Shown here piece after piece: positions 8,187 to 17,920 of a DNA stretch of 52,287 nucleotides. Location of the stretch: contig JADMKK010000061.1 of the NCBI GenBank assembly GCA_015478895.1, positions 1 to 52,287 of the forward strand, written 5' to 3'. The translations under genes and the position numbers were made by a program. Within the stretch, counting starts at the first letter, position 1; every line of letters begins with the position of its first letter. This DNA is from Comamonas sp. Lineage in GTDB: Bacteria > Pseudomonadota > Gammaproteobacteria > Burkholderiales > Burkholderiaceae_C. The notes beneath the pieces are model-generated. The model was given only the letters and a program-made list of their open reading frames with translations. It searched no databases and was not told the origin of the DNA.

Positions 8187-9002
8187 TTAAGTGCGAATTC
8201 CTTGGATAAATGCAGGCGGTGTCGGTGATCCGTCTGACCAGGTCAAGATGTCGTAGCCGGTCTTGGTGACCGCCATCATCAGCTCCCATTGGGCCGACAG
8301 GCTGCGGTCCTTGGTGACCACAGTCCAGCCGTCCTGGCCCATTTCCTTGACCTCGCGCTTGCCCAGGTTGAGCATGGGCTCAATCGTAAAGACCATGCCT
8401 TCTTCGAGTACCGGGCCTTCGCCGGGCTTGCCGTAGTGCAGCACTTGCGGCTCTTCATGGAATTTCTGGCCAATACCGTGGCCGCAGTACTCGCGCACCA
8501 CCGACAGATTGTTCTTTTCTGCAAAGCTTTGGATGGCATGGCCAATGTCGCCCAGCGTGGCGCCGGGTTTGACTTGCTGGATGCCCAGCCACATGGCTTC
8601 AAAAGTCAGCTTGTCCAGGCGCTTGCCAGCAATTGTGCCTTCGCCAATCTGGTACATGCGGCTGTTATCGCCGTACCAGCCGTCTTCGGTGATGACGGTG
8701 ACATCGACATTGATGATGTCACCCTTCTTCAACGCCTTGTCATTGGGAATGCCGTGGCAGACCACATGGTTGGGCGAAGTGCACAAGTGACCGGGATACG
8801 GCGGATAGCCCGGAGGTTGGTAACCAATCGTGGCCGATTTCGTGCCCTGCTTGGCCATGCACTCCGCGCCCAAACGGTCGATTTCTGCCGTGGTGATGCC
8901 GGGCTTGATATGGGGGGTAATGTAGTCCAGCACTTCCGAAGCGAATCGGCCTGCAATGCGCATGCGTTCGATGTCTTCGGGGGATTTGATGATGATGCTC
9001 AT
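8187..9002 (-). CDS. map: Methionine aminopeptidase, type I
   Basis: A 271-residue cytosolic metalloprotease that removes the initiator Met from nascent proteins. It shows the pita-bread motifs: CHGIPNDKALKKGDIINVDV with one metal Asp, then GDNSRMY with the second, CGHGIGQKFHEEP with the metal His, and FTIEPMLNLG with a metal Glu. The N-terminus MSIIIKSPEDIERMRIAGR is typical of the family. The upstream region (9003-9224) is shared with the divergent purL. The gene runs towards glnD, as in other proteobacteria, but is separated from it by the glycosyltransferase gene. Confidence 0.95.
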   Translation of the reverse strand: MSIIIKSPEDIERMRIAGRFASEVLDYITPHIKPGITTAEIDRLGAECMAKQGTKSATIGYQPPGYPPYPGHLCTSPNHVVCHGIPNDKALKKGDIINVDVTVITEDGWYGDNSRMYQIGEGTIAGKRLDKLTFEAMWLGIQQVKPGATLGDIGHAIQSFAEKNNLSVVREYCGHGIGQKFHEEPQVLHYGKPGEGPVLEEGMVFTIEPMLNLGKREVKEMGQDGWTVVTKDRSLSAQWELMMAVTKTGYDILTWSDGSPTPPAFIQGIRT

Positions 9003-9081
9003 AGCACAACATTATCCCACCCGTGCTCAGGACATGCTGATCCGTCCTAGGACCAACCCTGAGGCCGCAAGTGGAGCGCAG

Positions 9082-9087
9082 TACAAT
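9082..9087 (+). promoter_or_regulatory. Possible -10 box upstream of purL
   Basis: TACAAT lies about 140 bases before the purL start. A CTGAGG at 9059-9064 with a 17-base spacer could be a weak -35. This is a motif match only. Confidence 0.3.
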
Positions 9088-9224
9088 CGAAGGCTGTCTC
9101 CCACAGCGCATGCTGTGCAGGCCATCGGTGTCTTCAGGGCTCGGCCCTTGGGGGTGGTGATGCGCCGCCGCACAGTGCAACGCTGTGCCGCCTTGCCTCC
9201 CAATCTTGCCCAGAAGGCCGCCAC

Positions 9225-12200
9225 GTGACCTTGCATCTGACTCAGTTTGAGGGCGGAAACGCGCTCAGCTCGTTCCGCGCCCAGCAACTCCTGACCGATC
9301 TGGTCGCCATCCATCCCAAGATCACGGGCATTAGCGCCCGATTCATTCATATTGTTGCCACCGAGGCCGCCCCGTCTGCTGAACAACAGCAGCGTCTGGC
9401 GGCCTTGCTCACGTATGGAGACCCGTTTGAAGGCGCAAGCGACGGCCTGGCGTTGATCGTCACACCCCGTCTGGGCACCATCTCGCCCTGGGCTTCCAAG
9501 GCGACTGATATTGCCCGCAACTGCGGTCTGGCGATCCAGCGCGTCGAGCGCATCACCGAATTCCGCGTGGCCCTCAAATCGGGCTTGCTGGGCGGCACGC
9601 CTGAGCTGCGCGCAGAGCAGATCGGCCAGATCGCCGCGTTGCTGCACGACCGCATGACCGAATCGGTGGTGGCCAGCCGCGAAGAGGCGCTGCAGCTGTT
9701 CACCACGCTGGACGCCAAACCGATGGAGTTTGTCGATGTGCTGGCCGGTGGCGCGGCTGCGCTGGAGAAGGCCAACAAGCAATGGGGCCTGGCGCTGGCA
9801 GATGACGAGATTGAGTACCTGGTCAACGCGTTTCATGGTCTGGGTCGCAACCCGTCGGACGTGGAATTGATGATGTTCGCGCAGGCCAACTCTGAGCACT
9901 GCCGCCACAAAATCTTCAACGCCAACTTCACCATCGACGGTGTGGCGCAGGACAAATCGTTGTTCGGCATGATCCGCAACACCGAAGCGGTCTCGCCCCA
10001 GCACACCATCGTGGCGTATGCCGACAATGCCTCCATCATGGAAGGCCATGAGGTTGAGCGCTTCGTCGCCAAGTTTGATGGAAAATCGGCCTCTAGCCCT
10101 GATACAGCAAGGGCACCTAGCTATCAAAAGCAAACCGCCGTCAACCATGTGTTGATGAAGGTGGAAACGCACAACCACCCCACGGCGATTTCGCCTTTCC
10201 CGGGAGCTTCGACGGGCAACGGCGGTGAAATCCGCGATGAAGGCGCCACCGGTCGTGGCTCCAAGCCCAAGGCGGGTCTGGCGGGCTTTACGGTTTCCAA
10301 GCTGTGGGGCAGCGAAGTGGGCAAGCCTGAGCACATTGCCAGCCCGCTGCAGATCATGATCGAAGGCCCCTTGGGTGGCGCGGCGTTCAACAACGAGTTT
10401 GGCCGTCCCAACCTGACTGGTTATTTCCGCGAATACGAGCAGCAAGTCGGTGACATCACCCGCGGCTACCACAAGCCCATCATGCTGGCCGGTGGCCTGG
10501 GCGTGATCGATGCGGGTCAAACCCAAAAAATTCTGTTCCCCGCTGGCACGCTGCTGATTCAGCTGGGCGGCCCCGGCATGCGCATTGGCATGGGCGGCGG
10601 CGCGGCCAGCTCCATGGCCAGCGGCACCAACGCGGCCGAGCTGGACTTTGATTCGGTGCAGCGCGGTAACCCCGAGATCGAGCGCCGGGCCCAGGAAGTC
10701 ATCAACCACTGCTGGGCGCAGGGCGACCAAAATCCCATCCTGGCTATCCACGACGTGGGTGCCGGTGGCCTGTCCAACGCCTTCCCTGAGCTGACCAACG
10801 ACGCCGGTCGCGGCGCACGTTTTGATCTGCGCAAAGTGAATTTGGAAGAGTCGGGCTTGGCTCCGAAGGAAATCTGGTCCAACGAATCGCAAGAACGCTA
10901 TGTGATGGCGATTGCCCCCGAGTCGCTGGCCGAATTCACCGCTTTCTGCGAGCGCGAGCGCTGTCCGTTTGCCGTGATCGGCACGGCGACCGAAGAGCGC
11001 CAACTGGTACTGGAAGACACAGCGGTCGATGCGGGCGACCAGCAATTCCCCGTGAACATGCCCATGAATGTGCTGCTGGGCAAGCCACCGAAGATGGTCA
11101 AGGACGTGACCACGGTGCAGCGCGAACTGCCCGCGATGGACCTGAACGGTCTGCCGCTGGAAAAGGCCGTGATCGAAGTGCTGGCGCACCCCACCGTGGC
11201 GTCCAAGCGCTTTTTGATCACCATCGGCGACCGCGCTGTGGGTGGTTTGACGCACCGTGACCAGATGGTCGGCCCTTGGCAAGTGCCGGTGGCCGACGTG
11301 GCCGTGACACTGGCCGACTACCAAGGCTTCAAGGGCGAAGCCATGGCCATGGGCGAGCGCACCCCGCTGGCTGCCATCAACGCCCCAGCATCGGGCCGCA
11401 TGGCTGTGGCCGAAGCCATCACCAATATGCTGGCCGCGCCCATTGAGTTGAGCAAAGTGAAGATGTCGGCCAACTGGATGGCTGCCTGCGGCGAACCCGG
11501 TGAAGACGCGGACCTGTACGCCACCGTGAAGGCCGTGGGCATGGAGCTGTGCCCCGCGTTGAACATCTCGATTCCCGTGGGCAAAGACAGCCTGTCGATG
11601 CGCACGCAGTGGAACGACAACGGTGTAACCAAGAAGGTGACATCGCCCGTCAGCTTGATCATTACCGGCTTTGCCGCGATTGACGATGTCCGCACGACGC
11701 TGACGCCGCAGCTGAACGCGGAGGTGGAAGACAGCTCTTTGGTGCTGATCGATCTGGGCCGTGGCAAAAACCGCATGGGTGGCTCCATCATTGGCCAGGT
11801 GCTGAACCAGTCCGGTAACGAAACGCCCGATCTGGACGATGCCAAGGACTTGATCGCCTTGGTCGATGCCGTGAACGCCTTGCGCGCCAAGGGCCTGATC
11901 CTGGCCTACCACGACAAGGGCGACGGCGGCTTGCTGGCCACCGTGGCCGAGATGGCCTTTGCCGGCCATGTGGGCGTGGCGCTGAATGTGGACATGCTGA
12001 TCACCGAAGGCGATGGCATCTCGGACAGCCGCATGGATTCGGGCGAAGGCAAGAATTGGGGCGCGCAAGTGTCCGGTCGCCGCGAAGAGCAAGCCCTGCG
12101 CGCACTGTTCAACGAAGAGCTGGGCGCGGTGTTGCAAATCAAAACCGCCGATCGCACCGAAGTGCTGCAAGTGCTGCGTGATCACGGTTTGATTCAATGC

Positions 12201-13247
12201 AGCCACATCATTGGCAAGACGCGCCCAGCCTCGTCCACCGTGGAGGCGGGTAAGGGCGAGTTGCAAGTCTGGCGCGATGCCAAAAAGGTGTTTGGCGCGA
12301 CCTTGAGCGATCTGCACCAGGTGTGGGATGCCGTGAGCTGGAAGATTGCCCAGCAGCGTGACAACCCCGTGTGTGCCGACAGCGAACATGCTGCCGCTGG
12401 TGTGCCCAACGATCCCGGCATGCACGTGCATTTGACGTTTGAGCCCAACGCGGACGTGGCGGCACCTTTTGTCAATGTCTCTGCCAAGCCCCGCGTGGCT
12501 GTGTTGCGCGAGCAGGGTGTGAACTCGCACGTGGAAATGGCTTATGCCTTTACCGAAGCCGGCTTTGAAGCGGTGGACGTGCACATGACCGACTTGCAGT
12601 CGGGCCGCGCCCAGTTGCAAAACTTTGCGGGTGTGGTGGCGTGTGGTGGCTTTAGCTATGGCGACACCTTGGGCGCTGGCATTGGCTGGGCGCGTTCGAT
12701 CACGTTCAACGATCGCCTGTCCGAGCAGTTCCAGCAATTCTTTGGTCGCCAGGACACGTTTGGTCTGGGCGTGTGCAACGGCTGCCAGATGTTTGCCGAA
12801 CTGGCCGACATCATCCCCGGCGCGCAGGACTGGCCACGCTTTACGCAAAACCAGAGCAACCGCTTCGAAGCGCGCCTGAGCATGGTGGAGATTTTGGAAT
12901 CCCCCAGCTTGTTCCTGCAGGGCATGGCCGGTTCGCGCCTGCCGATTGCCGTGGCGCACGGTGAGGGCTATGCCAACTTCAAGTTCCGTGGCAATCCTGA
13001 TCAAGTGATTGGCGCGATGCGTTACGTGGACAACTTGGGTCAGCCCACCGAGCAGTACCCGTTCAACCCCAACGGCTCGGCCGGTGGTTTGACGGCAGTG
13101 ACCACGGCAGATGGTCGCTTCACGGCCATGATGCCCCACCCCGAGCGCGTGTTCCGCAATGTGCAGATGAGCTGGACCGATGGTGACAAGAGCCAGTTCA
13201 GCCCCTGGATGCAGGTGTGGCGCAACGCACGCAAGTGGCTGGGTTAA
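9225..13247 (+). CDS. purL: Phosphoribosylformylglycinamidine synthase (FGAM synthase, large form)
   Basis: A 1340-residue single-chain PurL that converts FGAR, glutamine and ATP to FGAM in purine synthesis. It has an N-terminal PurS-like domain, two ATP-grasp-unlike AIRS-type halves ([38 protein letters not shown]) and a C-terminal class I glutaminase domain from about 1085, with nucleophile Cys in GVCNGCQMF and the His/Glu segment PHPERVF. The start is a GTG. Residues about 287-303 ([17 protein letters not shown]) are encoded by a copy of the dispersed palindromic element; this stretch is about 11 residues longer than in the E. coli protein as I recall it. It lies before the strongly conserved MKVETHNHP and is probably a tolerated surface loop. 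Confidence 0.96.
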   Translation: MTLHLTQFEGGNALSSFRAQQLLTDLVAIHPKITGISARFIHIVATEAAPSAEQQQRLAALLTYGDPFEGASDGLALIVTPRLGTISPWASKATDIARNCGLAIQRVERITEFRVALKSGLLGGTPELRAEQIGQIAALLHDRMTESVVASREEALQLFTTLDAKPMEFVDVLAGGAAALEKANKQWGLALADDEIEYLVNAFHGLGRNPSDVELMMFAQANSEHCRHKIFNANFTIDGVAQDKSLFGMIRNTEAVSPQHTIVAYADNASIMEGHEVERFVAKFDGKSASSPDTARAPSYQKQTAVNHVLMKVETHNHPTAISPFPGASTGNGGEIRDEGATGRGSKPKAGLAGFTVSKLWGSEVGKPEHIASPLQIMIEGPLGGAAFNNEFGRPNLTGYFREYEQQVGDITRGYHKPIMLAGGLGVIDAGQTQKILFPAGTLLIQLGGPGMRIGMGGGAASSMASGTNAAELDFDSVQRGNPEIERRAQEVINHCWAQGDQNPILAIHDVGAGGLSNAFPELTNDAGRGARFDLRKVNLEESGLAPKEIWSNESQERYVMAIAPESLAEFTAFCERERCPFAVIGTATEERQLVLEDTAVDAGDQQFPVNMPMNVLLGKPPKMVKDVTTVQRELPAMDLNGLPLEKAVIEVLAHPTVASKRFLITIGDRAVGGLTHRDQMVGPWQVPVADVAVTLADYQGFKGEAMAMGERTPLAAINAPASGRMAVAEAITNMLAAPIELSKVKMSANWMAACGEPGEDADLYATVKAVGMELCPALNISIPVGKDSLSMRTQWNDNGVTKKVTSPVSLIITGFAAIDDVRTTLTPQLNAEVEDSSLVLIDLGRGKNRMGGSIIGQVLNQSGNETPDLDDAKDLIALVDAVNALRAKGLILAYHDKGDGGLLATVAEMAFAGHVGVALNVDMLITEGDGISDSRMDSGEGKNWGAQVSGRREEQALRALFNEELGAVLQIKTADRTEVLQVLRDHGLIQCSHIIGKTRPASSTVEAGKGELQVWRDAKKVFGATLSDLHQVWDAVSWKIAQQRDNPVCADSEHAAAGVPNDPGMHVHLTFEPNADVAAPFVNVSAKPRVAVLREQGVNSHVEMAYAFTEAGFEAVDVHMTDLQSGRAQLQNFAGVVACGGFSYGDTLGAGIGWARSITFNDRLSEQFQQFFGRQDTFGLGVCNGCQMFAELADIIPGAQDWPRFTQNQSNRFEARLSMVEILESPSLFLQGMAGSRLPIAVAHGEGYANFKFRGNPDQVIGAMRYVDNLGQPTEQYPFNPNGSAGGLTAVTTADGRFTAMMPHPERVFRNVQMSWTDGDKSQFSPWMQVWRNARKWLG
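10083..10130. repeat. Dispersed palindromic element, short form, inside purL
   Basis: Read on the minus strand it begins TTTTGATAGCTAGGTGCCCT and ends AGGGCTAGAGGCCGATTTT, matching the intergenic copy at 22594-22650 almost base for base. Within purL it is in frame and translated as [15 protein letters not shown]. Confidence 0.8.
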
Positions 13248-13282
13248 ACAGCTTGCGCGCTTAGCGCATTGCCCATCTTCTG

Positions 13283-13314
13283 AAGCCTCAAGGCATTTGT
13301 CTTGGGGCTTTTTT
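13283..13314 (+). terminator. Intrinsic terminator after purL
   Basis: AAGCCTCAAG pairs with CTTGGGGCTT around a short loop and is followed by a T run (TTTTTT). It starts 36 bases after the purL stop. Confidence 0.8.
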
Positions 13315-13750
13315 GTGCGTGCGTTTCGATGGCTAGGTGTTGGGTCCCGGATGACCGCGCCGCCTTGCGTTATCCGGGTACAGGCGGTGCGGTATGGGAC
13401 GGTATTGCGCTATAAAAGTACCGGAAAACATGGTTTTACCAGGGCAGGCAGCTCATTTTTTTATAGTTCTCAGCACTTAAAAGCTCAGCCATTCCAGCAA
13501 TTTTCCCAGGCCGCGCAGCAACGCCAAAATAGCTTCCAAAAAATTGGTGGGAGGAGGGTCGGTGCGAAAAAACATGGTAGCTGTATTGTGACGCGGCAGC
13601 GATCTCCCTAGGCAGCCATGCCGTTCCGGTAAAGCTGTTGATTTCATTACTCCAATACGCTGGAGGAAGGCCTCACTGCGCGGGATTTTTCCTTACAAAC
13701 CTGCGTGAAAGTGCGCTGGATGATGCTTACCTTCAACAAGGGGTACATAC
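13315..13750. other. Intergenic stretch between purL and the DUF808 gene
   Basis: About 435 bases with no convincing gene. It contains one half-copy of the dispersed palindromic element (13438-13465, GGGCAGGCAGCTC followed by a T run). Short open frames here extend from purL in other frames and carry no recognisable domain. The DUF808 gene has no strong ribosome binding site apart from AACAAGGGGT about 10 bases before its ATG. Confidence 0.6.
13438..13465. repeat. Half-copy of the dispersed palindromic element
   Basis: CCAGGGCAGGCAGCTC followed by seven T resembles the right arm of the long form (compare CAGGGCAAGCTGCTC at 4319-4333). I see no matching left arm. Confidence 0.45.
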
Positions 13751-14758
13751 ATGGCAGGTGCTGGACTTTTGATGCTGCTCGATGACATCGCAGCTTTGCT
13801 GGACGATGTGGCAGTGATGACCAAAGTTGCTGCACGCAAATCCGTGGCCATGGCCGACGACGTGGGCGTGATGAGCAAGGTGGCCATGCAGAAAACAGCC
13901 GGTGTGCTCGGCGATGATTTGGCTCTCAACGCTGAGCAAGTGGCGGGCGTGAAGTCTGACCGGGAACTTCCGGTGGTGTGGGCCGTTGCCAAAGGCTCAC
14001 TCCTCAATAAAGTGGTGCTGGTGCCCGCATTTTTGCTCATCAGCTTCTTTGTGCCGTGGTTGATTACGCCGCTGCTCATGGTGGGTGGTGCATTCTTATG
14101 CTTTGAGGGCGTAGAGAAAATTTTGCATGCCCTGCAAAAACGCAAGTCCACCATCACCTTGCAGGAAGATTTTGAACAGGCCAAGGCGCAAGGGGTGGCG
14201 CAGTCGTCCATCAAAGCCGCCAAAGAGCGGGGTGTCGACCCCATTGAGTACGAAAAACAAAAAATCAGCGGAGCCGTCCGCACCGACTTTATTTTGTCTG
14301 CCGAAATTTTGGCGATTGCGTTGAGCACCATCTCCCAGGAATCTTTGAGCAGGCAGATAGCGGTGCTGGTCATCGTGGCACTGGCCATTACCGTGTTTGT
14401 CTACGGTGTAGTGGCCTGCATTGTGCGCATGGACGATGTGGGCAACGCGCTCATGCGAAAAGACAGCCCTGCGCTGCAGGCACTGGGCCGGGGTCTGATC
14501 GCCTTTACGCCATGGCTGATGAAGGGCTTGTCCATCGTGGGAACTGCCGCTATGTTTTTGGTGGGCGGTAGCTTGCTGGTGCATGGCATTGCACCTTTGC
14601 AAGCCTGGGTTGAAGCAAGCCTTCTGGCACAAGGCGGTGCAGTCGCCATGGTGGCGCCTTTGTTGGTGCATGTGGTGGTTGGAGCCGCCATTGGCGGCGT
14701 CATCGTGGCACTGGTCAGCGCATGGCACAGCATGCGCGGCACCCAAGCTGCGCATTGA
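13751..14758 (+). CDS. DUF808 family inner-membrane protein (YedI-like)
   Basis: A 335-residue protein with the hallmark DUF808 N-terminus: LLMLLDDIAALLDDVAVMTK, then repeated short segments KSVAMADDVGVMSK and KTAGVLGDDLALNAEQV. Hydrophobic segments at about 95-125, 180-215, 250-280 and 300-325 suggest four or five membrane spans. The conserved middle contains RKSTITLQEDFEQAKAQGV and AVRTDFILSAEILAIAL. The family is common in proteobacteria and has no proven role. It appears to be a single-gene unit, followed by a small inverted repeat and the ompW-like gene. Confidence 0.9.
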   Translation: MAGAGLLMLLDDIAALLDDVAVMTKVAARKSVAMADDVGVMSKVAMQKTAGVLGDDLALNAEQVAGVKSDRELPVVWAVAKGSLLNKVVLVPAFLLISFFVPWLITPLLMVGGAFLCFEGVEKILHALQKRKSTITLQEDFEQAKAQGVAQSSIKAAKERGVDPIEYEKQKISGAVRTDFILSAEILAIALSTISQESLSRQIAVLVIVALAITVFVYGVVACIVRMDDVGNALMRKDSPALQALGRGLIAFTPWLMKGLSIVGTAAMFLVGGSLLVHGIAPLQAWVEASLLAQGGAVAMVAPLLVHVVVGAAIGGVIVALVSAWHSMRGTQAAH

Positions 14759-14778
14759 AGACTGTTGCTCAATACCAA

Positions 14779-14800
14779 CATTTCAGTAATCTCTGAAATG
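14779..14800. repeat. Perfect 8-bp inverted repeat upstream of the OmpW gene
   Basis: CATTTCAG and CTGAAATG flank a 6-base loop, 21 bases after the DUF808 stop. There is no T run, so it may be an operator, an RNA hairpin or a weak terminator. Confidence 0.4.
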
Positions 14801-14902
14801 CGCCTCGGTGGTGCATTTGACCTAAGGCAAACCCGCAGTCGAGCTGGCGGCGTCCAATGGGTTTCACGGGGGTTGTCCCCGGATTCTGATTGAACACCTA
14901 TT

Positions 14903-15499
14903 ATGAAAAAGACTCTGCTGGCTGTAGCCGCTCTGTGTGCAATGACTTCCGGTGCTGCCATGGCGCAGCAGCAAGATGGCAAGTGGCAAGTGCGTGTACG
15001 CGCTGTGCATTTGGACAGTGCTAACAAAGACACTACGGGCTTGGGTTTGTCGATCAACAACAAGACCATGCCTGAAGTAGATATCAGCTACTACTTCACG
15101 CCGAATTTTGCGGCAGAGCTGATTTTGACTGTCCCCCAAAAGCAAGATGTGCGCTCTAACGGTGCCAAGATTGGTACCCTGAAGCATTTGCCACCGACTT
15201 TGCTGGCGCAATACCACTTCACCAATTTGGGCGCTTTCAAGCCTTATGTTGGTGCTGGTATTAACTACACACGTTTTTCGAATGTGAATATTTTGGGCGG
15301 TGCCGCTGACGTGAAAAACAATAGCTGGGGCGCTGCCATCCAAGTGGGCTTCGACTACGCCTTGGATAAAAACTGGTCGCTCAATTTCGATGTGAAGAAA
15401 GTGACAATCAAGACCGACGTGTACGCTGGTGGCGCTAAGGCAGGTACTTTCAAGGTTGATCCACTGCTGGTGGGTGTCGGCGTAGGCTACCGTTTCTAA
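14903..15499 (+). CDS. ompW: OmpW family outer-membrane protein
   Basis: A 198-residue precursor. The signal peptide ends AMA-QQ at residue 21. The mature protein begins KWQVRVRAVHLD, shows alternating amphipathic strands, includes the family motifs ISYYFTPNFAAEL and LPPTLLAQYHF and the segment KPYVGAGINYTRF, and ends in the barrel signal GVGVGYRF with terminal Phe. OmpW proteins are 8-strand barrels with a hydrophobic channel, thought to pass small hydrophobic compounds and linked to stress responses. It has weak Shine-Dalgarno potential and its own terminator, so it is probably monocistronic. Confidence 0.9.
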   Translation: MKKTLLAVAALCAMTSGAAMAQQQDGKWQVRVRAVHLDSANKDTTGLGLSINNKTMPEVDISYYFTPNFAAELILTVPQKQDVRSNGAKIGTLKHLPPTLLAQYHFTNLGAFKPYVGAGINYTRFSNVNILGGAADVKNNSWGAAIQVGFDYALDKNWSLNFDVKKVTIKTDVYAGGAKAGTFKVDPLLVGVGVGYRF

Positions 15500-15527
15500 T
15501 AGATTTTTGCTTTCTCTTCAATGGCTT

Positions 15528-15557
15528 GAAACCGCTGCTTTGACAGCGGTTTTTTTA
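15528..15557 (+). terminator. Intrinsic terminator after ompW
   Basis: ACCGCTG and CAGCGGT pair around CTTTGA and are followed by seven T. Confidence 0.9.
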
Positions 15558-15582
15558 TGCCTGTCTACACGTTGCCAGGCAA

Positions 15583-15608
15583 CAAAAAGCCCGCGAAAGG
15601 CGGGCTGG
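15583..15608 (-). terminator. Intrinsic terminator after the O-acetylhomoserine sulfhydrylase gene
   Basis: Read on the minus strand, AGCCCGC, a short loop and GCGGGCT are followed by a T run (TTTTTG), 33 bases beyond the stop codon. Confidence 0.85.
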
Positions 15609-15640
15609 TTCGGAAGTACGGTTGGCAAGGACGCCGGTTT

Positions 15641-16918
15641 TTACACCTTGTCCAGCGCTTGATGCAGGTCTTCCAGCAAATCATCAATGTGCTCAATACC
15701 CACCGACAAGCGCACCATGCCTTCAGTCACACCGGCCTTGGCCAGCTCTGCAGCGTCGAGTTGGCGGTGCGTGGTCGACGCCGGGTGCGTGGCCAGTGAC
15801 TTGGCATCACCAATGTTGACCAGGCGTGTAAACAGCTGCAGCGCATCCAGGAAACGCGCACCGGTGGCGCGGCCATCGTCACCCTGCAAGCTGAAAGACA
15901 AAATGCCCGAGGCGCGTCCCTTGGATTGCTTTTGCACAATGGCGTGATCGGGGTGGTCTTTCAGGCCCGCGTAGCGCACCCATTCCACCTTGGGGTGGCT
16001 TTGCAGCACTTCCGCAATTTTTTGCGTGTTCTCGCCAATGCGGTCCATGCGCAGTGCCAGTGTTTCAATGCCTTGCAGAATCTGGAAGGCGTTTTGTGGC
16101 GAGATGGCCGCGCCCATATTGCGCAGCGGCACCACGCGGGCGCGGCCAATGTAGGCGGCTTCGCCCAGCGCTTCGGTGTAGACCACACCGTGGTAGCTCA
16201 CATCCGGCTCGTTCAGGCGCTTGAAGCGCTCTTTGTGCTGCGCCCAGGGGAACTTGCCGCTGTCCACAATGGCGCCACCCACGCTGGTGCCGTGGCCGCC
16301 CAAGTACTTGGTGAGCGAATGCACCACGATGTCAGCGCCAAACTCAATCGGGCGCAGCAGGTAGGGCGAGGGCACGGTGTTGTCCACAATCAGCGGCACG
16401 CCGTGGGCATGGGCCACGTCGGCCAGCGCACGGATGTCGGTCACATTGCCCAGCGGGTTGCCAATGGACTCGATGAACACCGCCTTGGTCTTGGCGTCGA
16501 TGAGTGCGGCGAAGCTGGCCGGGTCACGCGGATCGGCAAAGCGCACTTCAATGCCTTGCTGCGGGAAGGTGTGGGCAAACAGGTTGTAAGTGCCGCCATA
16601 CAGGGTGCTGGCGCTGATGATGTTGTCACCCGACTCGGCAATCGTCTGAATGGCTGCCGTGATCGCTGCCATGCCGGAGGCCAGTGCCAGCGCTGCAATA
16701 CCGCCTTCCAGTGCTGCCACGCGCTTTTCCAGCACGTCGGTGGTGGGGTTCATGATGCGCGTGTAGATATTGCCCGGCACCTTCAAGTCAAACAAATCCG
16801 CGCCATGCTGGGCGCTGTCAAAAGCGTAGGCCACAGTCTGGTAAATCGGCACGGCCACTGCTTTGGTGGTGGGATCAGGGCTGTAGCCCGCGTGAACGGC
16901 AAGGGTTTCAAGGCGCAT
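15641..16918 (-). CDS. metY: O-acetylhomoserine aminocarboxypropyltransferase/sulfhydrylase
   Basis: A 425-residue PLP enzyme of the Cys/Met metabolism family that makes homocysteine (or methionine) from O-acetylhomoserine and sulfide (or methanethiol). The N-terminus ETLAVHAGYSPDPTTKAVAVPIYQT is typical of MetY. The Schiff-base lysine is Lys204 in VHSLTKYLGGHGTSVGG. RIMNPTTDVLEKRVAALEGG contains the tetramer-interface and phosphate-binding segment. The C-terminal TTHRQLDAAELAKAGV and VRLSVGIEHIDDL are also diagnostic. It is a single-gene unit with its own terminator. I saw no SAM riboswitch upstream. Confidence 0.92.
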   Translation of the reverse strand: MRLETLAVHAGYSPDPTTKAVAVPIYQTVAYAFDSAQHGADLFDLKVPGNIYTRIMNPTTDVLEKRVAALEGGIAALALASGMAAITAAIQTIAESGDNIISASTLYGGTYNLFAHTFPQQGIEVRFADPRDPASFAALIDAKTKAVFIESIGNPLGNVTDIRALADVAHAHGVPLIVDNTVPSPYLLRPIEFGADIVVHSLTKYLGGHGTSVGGAIVDSGKFPWAQHKERFKRLNEPDVSYHGVVYTEALGEAAYIGRARVVPLRNMGAAISPQNAFQILQGIETLALRMDRIGENTQKIAEVLQSHPKVEWVRYAGLKDHPDHAIVQKQSKGRASGILSFSLQGDDGRATGARFLDALQLFTRLVNIGDAKSLATHPASTTHRQLDAAELAKAGVTEGMVRLSVGIEHIDDLLEDLHQALDKV

Positions 16919-17087
16919 GGTGTTCTATCTCCGACAGGAAAGCTGGGGTGGATCGCAAGCTGACCATTGTGAGAAAGACGGCGCGCCTTGCCAACTACGT
17001 AATGGCTATGTGCTTATGCTGTGGTGCAAGCACACGCGATGCTCAATAAAACATAGCTGCCAGCCTTTTTGCCATAAGGGCTAAAGC

Positions 17088-17819
17088 TCAATTTTGTTGA
17101 TATTTTGGCGGAAGAAACAATGCCGCTTGCCGAGGGCGTTCGGCGGTGGACAGGGGTGCTGGCAGTGCAGACGCAGCCGTGTTGCGGGATGGGCGCGGCG
17201 CGATGGCCAGCGCGGGCTGGCGTGCCTGCCACTGCGCCAGCGCTGCGTACACCATGGCTGGGCCGTGGGCATCGTTGGCGGCATAGCGGATCTGGGCGTC
17301 ACTGAGCACCGGCAGCGACCAGTTGCTGGTGGACTGCTTTTTGGACTTGTGAAAGCTCTGCCCCAACACCAAGGCAATGGCAGCACGCACACCGGTGGAT
17401 GCGCCATAGCCATGGCTTTTAAAGATGCGATCCAGATCGACGATGTTGGACAGCGCCACACCCAGGCGCCTGGGCAGGGTGGACTTGTCGTTGTCCAGCC
17501 CGAAGCCCACTTTGCAGATGCCGGGGTGGGCAATGATTTCACGCGCCAAGGTCATGGCTTGCGGCAGGTGCAGCTGCAAGATCCACGCGGCTTCGGGCGT
17601 GGCCAGTTGCACCACGTGTGGGCCGGTATCCGGCTGGTGGACGTGAAACAGCGGCTTGCTTTCCGTGTCAAACCCCAGCGCCGTCTGCGCTAACAGCGCT
17701 GCACGCGCCTGCGCAAATTCAGCGGGCGTGGCTGGCACGTAAATAGCATGGTCGGGCAGTGCCGCAAATGCGGGCAGCAACTGGCTGTCTTCTTTGGAGG
17801 GCGGGCGCAAGCGGGGCAT
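17088..17819 (-). CDS. 3'-5' exonuclease domain protein (RNase D-like, exonuclease domain only)
   Basis: A 243-residue DnaQ-fold protein. The Exo motifs are visible: ALGFDTESKP (Exo I, DxE), KVGFGLDNDKSTL (Exo II) and YAANDAHGPAMVYAAL (Exo III, Y-x3-D). There is no HRDC domain, so it is shorter than RNase D (about 370 residues) and closer to stand-alone ribonuclease-like proteins. The last 40 residues are Ala/Pro-rich and basic. It probably trims RNA 3' ends; the substrate is unknown. It follows the U32/RlhA-like gene on the same strand, separated by a palindromic repeat copy. Confidence 0.8.
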   Translation of the reverse strand: MPRLRPPSKEDSQLLPAFAALPDHAIYVPATPAEFAQARAALLAQTALGFDTESKPLFHVHQPDTGPHVVQLATPEAAWILQLHLPQAMTLAREIIAHPGICKVGFGLDNDKSTLPRRLGVALSNIVDLDRIFKSHGYGASTGVRAAIALVLGQSFHKSKKQSTSNWSLPVLSDAQIRYAANDAHGPAMVYAALAQWQARQPALAIAPRPSRNTAASALPAPLSTAERPRQAALFLPPKYQQN

Positions 17820-17821
17820 AA

Positions 17822-17920
17822 ATATAAAAATAGGAGCTGTTAGCCCTAGTAGAACAACGCTTTCAACACTAAAACTATCTAAAAGCTATATATCACTAGG
17901 GCTTGCAGCTATGGTTTTAT
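17822..17920. repeat. Dispersed palindromic element, long form (between the exonuclease and U32 genes)
   Basis: The arms GGAGCTGTTAGCCCTAGT and ACTAGGGCTTGCAGCT are near-complementary over about 16 bases and flank an A/T-rich centre of about 45 bases. It fills the whole gap between the two genes and overlaps the U32 stop by a few bases. Confidence 0.7.

Noticed and set aside
10083-10130. The hairpin inside purL as a transcription terminator
   Set aside because: There is no T run after it, it lies within an intact essential gene and its sequence matches the dispersed element.
9027-13139. A 1370-codon open frame antisense to purL
   Set aside because: It is the mirror of purL codon bias, is His/Arg-rich in the way typical of antisense frames and has no recognisable domain. 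purL has full family motifs.
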